From: Bacteroidota bacterium
GTDB taxonomy: Bacteria; Bacteroidota; Bacteroidia; Bacteroidales; SZUA-534
Length of the DNA: 14,281 nt
Reading direction: 5' to 3'
Assembly (NCBI GenBank): GCA_020047835.1
Contig: JAIFNJ010000214.1
Span: forward strand, 1 to 14,281
Of the stretch, positions 6,430 through 13,900 are shown piece by piece; the stretch's first letter is position 1, and every line of letters begins with the position of its first letter. The translations under genes and the position numbers were made by a program. The notes beneath the pieces are model-generated. The model was not told the DNA's origin, searched no databases, and was given only the letters and a program-made list of their open reading frames with translations.

Positions 6430-6502
6430 GCGGGAGTAGCTCAGTCGATAGAGCATTAGCCTTCCAAGCTAAGGGTCGCGGGTTTGAATCCCGTCTCCCG
6501 CT
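6430..6502 (+). tRNA. tRNA-Gly (anticodon TCC)
   Basis: The acceptor GCGGGAG pairs with CTCCCGC, and the anticodon stem TTAGC/GCTAA encloses CTTCCAA (anticodon TCC, reading GGA and GGG). The T loop is TTTGAAT instead of the usual TTCGAAT or TTCAAAT. The discriminator is T, the normal glycine identity base, and no CCA is encoded. Confidence 0.95.
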
Positions 6503-6510
6503 CAATTAAT

Positions 6511-6582
<72 letters not shown>

Positions 6583-6627
6583 CTAAGACTGGGATAACTT
6601 TTGTTTAATTAGTAATAATTAGGAATT

Positions 6628-7815
6628 ATGGCTAAAGAAACGTATAAGAGGGATAAACCTCACGTTAATATTGGAACCATTGGTCACGTAGATCATGGAA
6701 AAACAACTTTGACCGCTGCTATCACTAAAGTGTTGGCTGAAAAAGGTCTTTCTGACTTCCGTAGCTTCGATTCTATCGACAATGCTCCTGAAGAAAAAGA
6801 ACGTGGTATTACAATTAATACCGCACACGTAGAGTATTCAACTGCAGCACGTCACTATGCTCACGTTGATTGCCCGGGTCACGCTGACTATGTAAAGAAC
6901 ATGGTAACAGGTGCTGCTCAAATGGATGGTGCTATTCTGGTAGTTGCTGCTACTGATGGGCCTATGCCTCAAACCCGCGAACACATTCTGCTAGCTCGTC
7001 AAGTAAACGTACCTAAAGTACTTGTTTTTATGAACAAAGTAGACATGGTTGATGATGAAGAGCTTTTAGAGTTAGTTGAAATGGAAATCCGTGATTTGTT
7101 GGATTTTTATGAATTCGATGGCGCAAACGCTCCTGTTATCAGAGGCTCTGCATTAGGTGGTCTTAATGGCGAGCCTAAATGGGTTGAGAAAATTATGGAA
7201 TTGATGGATGCTGTGGATTCTTGGATTCCAATTCCTACAAGAGAAATTGATAAGCCATTCCTAATGCCAGTTGAGGACGTGTTCTCAATTACTGGTCGTG
7301 GAACTGTTGCTACAGGTCGTATTGAGACTGGAGTTATCAAAACTGGAGAGGAAATTCAAATTATTGGTTTAGGTGCAGCTGCAATGAAATCAGTAGTTAC
7401 CGGAGTTGAAATGTTCCGTAAAATCCTTGATAGAGGAGAAGCTGGTGACAACGTAGGTCTGTTACTTCGTGGTATTGACAAAGAAAAAATCAAGCGTGGT
7501 ATGGTTATCAGCCACCCTGGAAAAGTTACTCCTCATACCAAAGTGAAAGCTGAGATCTATGTATTGAAGAAAGAAGAAGGTGGACGTCACACTCCATTTC
7601 ATAACAACTACCGTCCTCAATTCTACTTACGTACTTTGGATGTAACTGGTGAAATTATGTTACCTGAAGGAACTGAGATGGTAATGCCTGGTGATAATGT
7701 TAGTATTCAAATTAACTTAATCACTCCTGTGGCTTGTAGCGTTGGTTTACGTTTTGCTATCCGTGAAGGTGGAAGAACAGTAGGTGCAGGTCAGATCACA
7801 GAAATAATTGAATAA
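6628..7815 (+). CDS. tuf: Elongation factor Tu
   Basis: This 395-residue protein has the normal EF-Tu length. The GTPase domain holds the P-loop GHVDHGKT (19-26), the switch segment RGITIN (59-64), DCPGH (81-85, His85 being the catalytic histidine) and NKVD (about 136-139). Domains 2 and 3 follow, including YRPQFY and the C-terminal REGGRTVGAGQ region. It delivers aminoacyl-tRNA to the ribosomal A site with GTP. Codon use is biased towards highly expressed choices (CGT for Arg, GGT for Gly), stronger than in tamL or the HhH gene. The start is preceded only by a weak AGGA. It lies directly after four tRNA genes, probably on one transcript with them, and is followed by a strong hairpin. Identification is certain. 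Confidence 0.99.
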   Translation: MAKETYKRDKPHVNIGTIGHVDHGKTTLTAAITKVLAEKGLSDFRSFDSIDNAPEEKERGITINTAHVEYSTAARHYAHVDCPGHADYVKNMVTGAAQMDGAILVVAATDGPMPQTREHILLARQVNVPKVLVFMNKVDMVDDEELLELVEMEIRDLLDFYEFDGANAPVIRGSALGGLNGEPKWVEKIMELMDAVDSWIPIPTREIDKPFLMPVEDVFSITGRGTVATGRIETGVIKTGEEIQIIGLGAAAMKSVVTGVEMFRKILDRGEAGDNVGLLLRGIDKEKIKRGMVISHPGKVTPHTKVKAEIYVLKKEEGGRHTPFHNNYRPQFYLRTLDVTGEIMLPEGTEMVMPGDNVSIQINLITPVACSVGLRFAIREGGRTVGAGQITEIIE

Positions 7816-7829
7816 GTGAATAATTAATT

Positions 7830-7857
7830 AAAAGAGTCCGCCGAGGCGGATTCTTTT
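7830..7857 (+). terminator. Strong intrinsic hairpin after tuf
   Basis: Arms 7830-7841 and 7846-7857 pair over 12 bp with one G-U, with core TCCGC/GCGGA and a four-base loop CGAG. The 3' arm ends in TTCTTTT and the 5' arm in AAAAGA, so it could act on either strand. It ends only seven bases before tRNA-Trp, which leaves no room for a new promoter; partial read-through or RNA processing is therefore likely. Confidence 0.85.
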
Positions 7858-7864
7858 AATATTC

Positions 7865-7937
7865 ACGGGTGTAGCTCAGTTGGTAGAGCACTGGTCTCCA
7901 AAACCAGGTGTCGGGCGTTCGAGTCGCTCCTCCCGTG
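7865..7937 (+). tRNA. tRNA-Trp (anticodon CCA)
   Basis: The D arm has AGCTCAG, the anticodon stem CTGGT/ACCAG encloses CTCCAAA (anticodon CCA), and the T loop is TTCGAGT. The discriminator is G, the bacterial tryptophan identity base, which fixes the frame of the acceptor stem: ACGGGTG against CTCCCGT. That pairing contains one U-U mismatch (positions 6 and 67, bases 7870 and 7931). No CCA is encoded. It lies 16 bases before secE and is probably released from the secE-nusG transcript. Confidence 0.93.
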
Positions 7938-7953
7938 CTAATTTTATTTTAAG

Positions 7954-8148
7954 ATGCGTAAAATAAGAGAATACTTTAAAGATGTTTACAACGAACTAGT
8001 ACATAAAGTGACCTGGCCTGCTTGGTCGGAGTTGCAGAACAGTATGGTTGTTGTAATGATTGCTTCCTTAATTATTGCCCTCGTCATCTATGTTATGGAT
8101 GTTTCATTTACAAAAGTAATGGAACTAGTTTACAGAATGTTTTATTAA
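7954..8148 (+). CDS. secE: Preprotein translocase subunit SecE
   Basis: This is a 64-residue, single-helix SecE of the short bacterial type. The amphipathic N-terminal part (MRKIREYFKDVYNELVHKV) leads into the conserved VTWPAWSELQNS signature, followed by one membrane helix (about 29-50, MVVVMIASLIIALVIYVMDV). SecE clamps the SecY channel in the inner membrane. It lies between tRNA-Trp and nusG, the standard bacterial secE-nusG arrangement, with 15 bases to nusG. No SD precedes the ATG. Identification is firm from the signature, size and context. Confidence 0.96.
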   Translation: MRKIREYFKDVYNELVHKVTWPAWSELQNSMVVVMIASLIIALVIYVMDVSFTKVMELVYRMFY

Positions 8149-8163
8149 TCATCCTTACGTGAG

Positions 8164-8697
8164 ATGGAAAAGAAGTGGTATGTAGTGCGCGCAATAAGCG
8201 GTAAAGAAAAAAAGGTAAAAGAACAAATCGAAAGCGAAATTTCCCATTTAAAATTAGAGGAATACGTTTCCCAAGTCTTAATTCCTACTGAGAAGATTTA
8301 TCAAATCAGAAATGGAAAAAAAATTAGCAAGGATAGAAGCTTTTTTCCTGGTTACGTGCTTATTGAGGCTGCGCTTGTTGGAGAAATCCCACATATACTT
8401 CGAAACATACCAAATGTATTAGGCTTCCTTGGTACAGGCGGTGAGGCTACTCCATTAAGGATTGCAGAAGTGAACAGGATATTAGGCAAAGTAGATGAAC
8501 TTGCTGAAAGCGAAGAAGAACTCAACATTCCTTATATCGTGGGAGAAACTGTCAAAGTAGTTGATGGACCTTTTAATAGTTTTAGTGGGATAATTGAAGA
8601 AGTAAATGAGGAGAAGAAAAAGCTGAAAGTTTCAGTGAAAATCTTTGGACGAAAAACTCCCGTAGAGCTAAGTTTTATGCAGGTTGTTAAAGAATAA
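8164..8697 (+). CDS. nusG: Transcription termination/antitermination factor NusG
   Basis: This 177-residue protein has the usual NusG size. The NGN domain (about 1-110) starts KKWYVVRAISGKEKKVKEQI and contains FFPGYVLIE, the segment that contacts the RNA polymerase clamp. The KOW domain (about 122-175) begins IPYIVGETVKVVDGPFNSFS and ends VELSFMQVVK. By family it binds RNA polymerase, suppresses pausing, and links it to Rho or to ribosomal protein uS10. It sits between secE and rplK with short gaps (15 and 11 bases), so these genes are co-transcribed. No insertion domain is present, so it is a housekeeping NusG rather than a specialised paralogue such as UpxY or LoaP. Confidence 0.97.
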   Translation: MEKKWYVVRAISGKEKKVKEQIESEISHLKLEEYVSQVLIPTEKIYQIRNGKKISKDRSFFPGYVLIEAALVGEIPHILRNIPNVLGFLGTGGEATPLRIAEVNRILGKVDELAESEEELNIPYIVGETVKVVDGPFNSFSGIIEEVNEEKKKLKVSVKIFGRKTPVELSFMQVVKE

Positions 8698-8708
8698 TTT
8701 TATTTATT

Positions 8709-9152
8709 ATGGCAAAAGTTGTAAGTGCAATGATTAAATTGCAAATTAAAGGGGGGGCTGCCAATCCTTCTCCGCCTGTTGGTCCTGCCCTTGGTTCTAA
8801 GGGTGTGAACATTATGGAGTTTTGCAAACAATTTAATGCAAGGACTCAAAATAGTGCCGGCAAAATTCTTCCGGTAATTATCACTGTTTATTCCGATAAA
8901 TCATTTGATTTTATCGTAAAAAACCCACCTGTTGCAATACAGATTTTAGAAGCGGCAAAACTTAAGGGTGGCTCTGCTGAGCCAAATCGTAATAAAGTTG
9001 CTTCTATTACTTGGGACCAAGTTAATGAGATTGCTAAAGATAAAATGCCAGATTTAAATGCATTTACTTTAGAGTCGGCAGCTAGCATGGTAGCAGGAAC
9101 TGCACGTAGCATGGGAGTGACAATTTCAGGTGAAGTTCCCGGAAAAAATTAA
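8709..9152 (+). CDS. rplK: Large ribosomal subunit protein uL11
   Basis: This 147-residue protein matches bacterial uL11 (about 142). The N-terminal domain has IKLQIKGGAANPSPPVGPAL, with the proline-rich thiostrepton-site helix, then GSKGVNIMEFCKQFNART. The C-terminal rRNA-binding domain ends with AGTARSMGVTISG. It forms part of the L7/L12 stalk base in the GTPase centre and is needed for stringent RelA activation. Codons for Lys-Gly-Gly-Ala create a run of seven G (8751-8757), notable in such an AT-rich region. It is followed by rplA after 20 bases. No SD precedes the ATG. Confidence 0.98.
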   Translation: MAKVVSAMIKLQIKGGAANPSPPVGPALGSKGVNIMEFCKQFNARTQNSAGKILPVIITVYSDKSFDFIVKNPPVAIQILEAAKLKGGSAEPNRNKVASITWDQVNEIAKDKMPDLNAFTLESAASMVAGTARSMGVTISGEVPGKN

Positions 9153-9172
9153 TTAAAAAACCTCGAGTTTAA

Positions 9173-9868
9173 ATGGCTAAACTAACGAAAAACAGAAAAA
9201 AAGTTGCAGATAAAATTGAAACAGGTAAACTGTATAAGTTGTCTGAAGCTTCAAAGTTGGTTAAAGAGGTGACTACCACAAAGTTTGATGCTTCGGTAGA
9301 TATTGATGTTCGATTGGGCGTTGATCCTAGAAAAGCAAATCAAATGGTTCGTGGTGTTGTTTCATTACCTCATGGAACAGGAAAAGAAACGCGTGTTTTA
9401 GTGCTATGTACCCCAGAAAAGGTAGAGGAAGCTAAAGCAGCAGGTGCCGATTTCGTTGGCCTCGATGATTATATCGAAAAAATTAAAGGTGGATGGACTG
9501 ATGTAGATGTTATCATCACAATGCCTCCTGTAATGGCTAAAGTTGGTGCCCTTGGTAGAGTTCTTGGACCCCGTGGCTTAATGCCTAACCCTAAAAGCGG
9601 TACCGTAACTATGGAAGTTGGTGCAGCTGTTAAAGAGGTTAAGCAAGGTAAAATTGACTTTAAAGTGGATAAGTATGGAATCATTCATGCCGGTATTGGA
9701 AAAGTTTCTTTTGATGAACAAAAGATTAAAGAAAATGCCAAAGAAATGATTGATACCATATTGAAACTTAAACCCGCTGCAGCTAAAGGTACCTATGTAA
9801 AAAGTATTTACATATCTAGTACCATGAGCCCTGGTATTCCAGTGGATGTTAAAACAATTGATGAGTAA
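9173..9868 (+). CDS. rplA: Large ribosomal subunit protein uL1
   Basis: This 231-residue protein is of normal uL1 length (234 in E. coli). It carries the family signature in MAKVGALGRVLGPRGLMPNP and the conserved GTVT and FKVDKYGIIH segments. uL1 forms the mobile L1 stalk, which moves deacylated tRNA out of the E site. In other bacteria it represses rplK-rplA translation by binding the mRNA leader; no copy of that site was identified here. It is 20 bases after rplK and 12 before rplJ, clearly in one operon. Lys- and Val-rich composition is as expected. Confidence 0.98.
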   Translation: MAKLTKNRKKVADKIETGKLYKLSEASKLVKEVTTTKFDASVDIDVRLGVDPRKANQMVRGVVSLPHGTGKETRVLVLCTPEKVEEAKAAGADFVGLDDYIEKIKGGWTDVDVIITMPPVMAKVGALGRVLGPRGLMPNPKSGTVTMEVGAAVKEVKQGKIDFKVDKYGIIHAGIGKVSFDEQKIKENAKEMIDTILKLKPAAAKGTYVKSIYISSTMSPGIPVDVKTIDE

Positions 9869-9880
9869 AAATTATAAGTT

Positions 9881-10396
9881 ATGAAGCGCGAAGATAAGGC
9901 TGTTGTTATCAACGAACTTGCTCAGAAGCTCAAAGAAGCATCACATTTCTACCTTACTGATATCTCAGATTTAAATGCTGAGCAAAGCAGTTTGTTGCGT
10001 AGAAAATGCTTCGAAAAAGAAATAGAGTTGGTAGTTGTAAAGAATACCTTGCTCAGGAAGGCTATGGAGCAAACTGGGACAGACTATTCTGAAATGTTTG
10101 AAGTTTTGAAAGGCGCTACTTCTGTCATGTTTACTGAAATGGCCAATGTGCCTGGTAAAATGATTCAAGAGTTAAGAAAGAAGAGCGATAAGCCTATCCT
10201 AAAAGCTGCATACGTTGAGGAATCAGTTTATATTGGTGATAACCAGCTGAATGCATTAGCTAACATCAAAACCAAAAATGAACTTATTGGTGATGTTATC
10301 GGCTTGTTACAGTCGCCTGCCCAAAATGTTATTTCAGCACTCCAATCAGGAGGCACAACATTGTCAGGTGTTCTTAAAACATTATCAGAGAAATAG
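9881..10396 (+). CDS. rplJ: Large ribosomal subunit protein uL10
   Basis: This 171-residue protein is close to the usual 165-175. It begins MKREDKAVVINELAQKLKEA, continues with the conserved SSLLRRKCFEKEIELVVVKNTLLRKA, and has the C-terminal helix (about 135-171) that binds bL12 dimers, ending SGVLKTLSEK. uL10 anchors the bL12 stalk to 23S rRNA at the factor-binding centre. The gap to rplA is only 12 bases, so any autoregulatory L10 leader would have to lie inside rplA. It is separated from rplL by 42 bases. Confidence 0.97.
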   Translation: MKREDKAVVINELAQKLKEASHFYLTDISDLNAEQSSLLRRKCFEKEIELVVVKNTLLRKAMEQTGTDYSEMFEVLKGATSVMFTEMANVPGKMIQELRKKSDKPILKAAYVEESVYIGDNQLNALANIKTKNELIGDVIGLLQSPAQNVISALQSGGTTLSGVLKTLSEK

Positions 10397-10430
10397 AGTA
10401 AATTTTTTAGTAAACAATTAATTTTAAAAT

Positions 10431-10436
10431 AGAGGA
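10431..10436 (+). promoter_or_regulatory. Partial Shine-Dalgarno sequence of rplL
   Basis: AGAGGA lies two bases before the rplL ATG and gives partial anti-SD complementarity (GAGG). It may help raise bL12 synthesis, which is needed in several copies per ribosome. The spacing is short and the match is incomplete. Confidence 0.4.
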
Positions 10437-10438
10437 AA

Positions 10439-10816
10439 ATGGCAGATTTAAAAAAATTTGCAGAAGAGTTGGTTAACTTGACTGTAAAAGAGGTTAACGA
10501 ATTGGCTGCAATCCTTAAGGAAGAGTACGGTATTGTTCCTGCAGCTGCTGCTGTAGCAATTGCTGGTCCAGTTGGTGGTGGCGAAGTAGCTGCTGCTGAA
10601 GAAAAAACTGAGTTTGATGTAATCCTTAAATCAGCCGGTGGTCAAAAACTACAAGTAGTAAAATTAGTTAAAGAACTTACTGGTCTTGGACTAAAAGAAG
10701 CGAAAGAATTGGTTGACGGAGCACCAAAAGAAGTTAAAACCGGAGTAGGCAAAGATGAAGCTGAAGCGTTAAAAGCTAAATTAGAAGAAGCTGGAGCTGA
10801 AGTTGAACTTAAATAA
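10439..10816 (+). CDS. rplL: Large ribosomal subunit protein bL12 (L7/L12)
   Basis: This 125-residue acidic protein has the three expected parts: the N-terminal dimerisation helices (about 1-35, ADLKKFAEELVNLTVKEVNE), an Ala/Gly-rich hinge (about 36-58, including AAAAVAIAGPVGGGE), and the globular C-terminal domain (about 60-125) with LKEAKELVDGAPKEVK and the final EAGAEVELK. Multiple copies form the flexible stalk that recruits translational GTPases such as the EF-Tu encoded upstream. The gene is the last before a strong terminator and is preceded by a partial SD sequence. Identification is certain. Confidence 0.98.
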   Translation: MADLKKFAEELVNLTVKEVNELAAILKEEYGIVPAAAAVAIAGPVGGGEVAAAEEKTEFDVILKSAGGQKLQVVKLVKELTGLGLKEAKELVDGAPKEVKTGVGKDEAEALKAKLEEAGAEVELK

Positions 10817-10840
10817 GATACTCCAATAATATAGACTTAC

Positions 10841-10877
10841 AAGGTTTAATCCCGTATAACCGGGATTAAGCCTTTTT
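10841..10877 (+). terminator. Intrinsic terminator between rplL and rpoB
   Basis: Arms 10841-10854 and 10861-10874 form a 14-bp stem with one G-U and a six-base loop (TATAAC); the core is AATCCCG/CGGGATT. The run TTTTT (10873-10877) follows directly. It should end most transcripts of the secE-rplL operon. Its U-tract overlaps the -33 element of the rpoB promoter. Confidence 0.9.
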
Positions 10878-10907
10878 GTTGTTATTTTTAAGTTCAATTT
10901 ATATTTG
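10875..10907 (+). promoter_or_regulatory. Bacteroidetes-type promoter of rpoB, near-leaderless
   Basis: TTTG (10875-10878), a 21-base spacer and TATATTTG (10900-10907) match the phylum consensus. The predicted start is near 10911, only about two bases before the rpoB ATG at 10913, so the mRNA would be leaderless or nearly so. The -33 element is built from the end of the rplL terminator U-tract. Confidence 0.7.
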
Positions 10908-10912
10908 TAATT

Positions 10913-13900
10913 ATGGCTTCAAATACCTATCAAGAAAGGATTAGTTTTGCATCGATAAAAAATCAGCTTGAATATCCAGATTTTCTGGAAATTCAATTAA
11001 AATCCTTTACTGATTTTTTTCAAATAAATACCACACCCGAGAAAAGAAGAGAAGAAGGGTTATATAAAGTTTTTACTGAAAATTTCCCAATAACTGATAC
11101 TCGTAATAACTTTGTTCTGGAATTTCTTGATTATTCAATCGATCCTCCTAGATATACCATCGAGGAAAGTATTGAGCGGGGACTTACTTACAGTATTCCT
11201 TTAAAGGCTAAGTTAAAGCTTTATTGTACCGATCCGGAACACGAAGATTTTGATACCGTGGTTCAAGATGTTTATTTAGGTACAGTGCCTTATATGACTC
11301 CTAAAGGAACTTTTGTTATTAATGGGGCAGAACGAGTAATCGTTTCTCAATTGCATCGTTCACCAGGGGTGTTCTTTGGGCAAAGTATGCATGCCAACGG
11401 TACCAAATTGTATTCAGCTCGTGTTATTCCTTTCAAAGGTTCATGGATTGAATTTGCTACCGACATTAATAGTGTAATGTATGCCTATATCGATCGTAAG
11501 AAGAAATTGCCTGTTACTACTTTGCTTCGGGCTATAGGTTACGAGGGCGATAAGGATATTTTAGAGATTTTTGGTCTTGCCGATGAAATTAAGGTTTCTA
11601 AATCAGGATTGAAAAAATTTGTTGGTCGAAAATTAGCTGCCCGTGTTTTAAAAACGTGGATTGAAGATTTCGTAGATGAAGATACCGGCGAAGTTGTTTC
11701 TATTGAAAGAAATGAAATTATCATTGATAGAGAGACTGTGCTTGATAACGATCACATTGACGAAATTATAGATTCTGGGGCTAAAACAATATTGCTGCAT
11801 AAAGAATTATCAACCATTTCTGATTTTGGGATTATTTACAATACGTTGCAAAAAGATCCTTGTAACTCAGAAAAAGAAGCAGTATTGCATATTTACCGTC
11901 AATTACGGAATTCAGAGCCACCTGATGAGGCAACAGCTCGTGACGTAATTGATAAATTATTCTTCTCCGATAAGAGATATGATTTGGGAGAAGTTGGTAG
12001 GTATCGGTTAAATAAAAAATTAAAACTGAATACTGAAATTGGGGTTAAAGTCCTCACTAAAGAAGACATCATTGAAATAATAAAATACCTGATTGAGCTT
12101 ATCAACAGCAAAACTGATGTTGATGATATTGATCACCTTAGTAACCGTAGGGTTCGTACTGTTGGGGAGCAGTTAATGAATCAGTTTGGAGTTGGCTTGG
12201 CACGTATGGCACGTACCATTCGGGAGCGGATGAATGTTCGCGATAACGAAGTATTTACACCAGTTGATTTGATTAACTCCAAAACCTTATCAAGCGTTAT
12301 TAACTCTTTCTTTGGAACCAATGCCTTATCACAATTTATGGATCAAACCAATCCATTGGCTGAAATGACTCATAAACGTCGTATGTCAGCACTGGGGCCT
12401 GGTGGTTTATCCCGAGAAAGAGCAGGTTTTGAAGTGCGTGACGTTCATTACACCCATTATGGGAGGTTATGTCCGATTGAAACCCCTGAAGGGCCTAATA
12501 TTGGTTTGATTTCTTCGTTATGTGTTTATGCTAAAATTAATAACTTAGGATTCATTGAAACTCCTTACCGAAAGGTTACAGATGGAGTTGTTGATTTATC
12601 CAATGAAGGAATTGGTTACTTAAGTGCAGAGGAAGAAGAGCATCAAATTATTGCTCAGGCAAATGCTCTATTGCAAGACGATGGACGGTTTGTAAAAGCT
12701 AAAGTAAAATCGCGACTTGAGGCTGATTATCCTGTAGTTGAACCTACAGAAATTAATTTAATGGACGTAGCTCCAAACCAAATTGCTTCCATTGCAGCTT
12801 CATTAATTCCCTTTTTGGAACATGATGATGCCAACCGTGCATTGATGGGTTCAAACATGATGCGTCAGGCAGTGCCTTTGTTGCAGCCTGAAGCACCAAT
12901 AGTTGGAACTGGAATTGAAAAAAAGGTGGCTGAAGATTCACGAAATCTTATTAGAGCAGAGGGCAATGGAATAGTTGAATATGTAGATGCTGAAGAAATC
13001 ATTGTAAGATATAACCGAAACGAAGAAGAACGTTTTGTTAGTTTCGACGATGACACCGTGCGCTACATACTGACAAAATTCCAAAAAACAAATCAAAATA
13101 CTTCCATAAATCAACGACCAATTGTTGCAAAGGGTGAGAAGGTTTATAAAGGAACTGTTTTAACCGAAGGTTATGGAACTCAAGGAGGTGAACTAGCTTT
13201 AGGAAGAAATTTAAAAGTTGCTTTTATGCCTTGGAAAGGGTATAACTTTGAAGATGCAATTGTACTTTCTGAGAGAGTTGTTCGTGAAGACATATTTACC
13301 TCATTGCATATTGATGAATATATGTTGGAAGTGCGCGATACAAAAAGGGGATTGGAAGAATTGACCTCTGATATTCCTAATGTTAGCGAAGAAGCAACTA
13401 AGAATTTAGATGAAAATGGACTTATACGGATTGGAGCACATGTTAAACCTGGCGATATCCTAATTGGTAAAATTACTCCAAAAGGAGAGTCGGATCCTTC
13501 ACCTGAAGAAAAATTGCTTCGAGCTATATTTGGTGACAAAGCTGGTGATGTCAAAGATGCATCCCTTAAAGCGTCTCCTTCACTAACAGGTGTTGTTATT
13601 AATAAAAAACTTTTTTCCCGTTCATTAAAAGATAAGAAAGTTAAAACTGCTGAAAAACCATTACTTCAAAAATTAGATGATGAAATGGAACGTAAGCATG
13701 CTGACTTAAATGCAAAACTTATTGACAAACTTTTTGTGTTGGTTAATGGCAAAGTATCGCAAGGCATAAAAGATTATTATGGTGTGGATATAATTGCTAA
13801 GGGTACCAAATTTACTCAGAAAGTTCTTCAGGATGTAGATTATATCAATATTAATCCTACTAAATGGACTACGGATAAAGATAAAAATTCCATTATTAGT

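Noticed and set aside
6315..6509. Open frames on both strands across the tRNA cluster
   Set aside because: They cover tRNA-Tyr and tRNA-Gly completely; the predicted peptides are translations of tRNA sequence.
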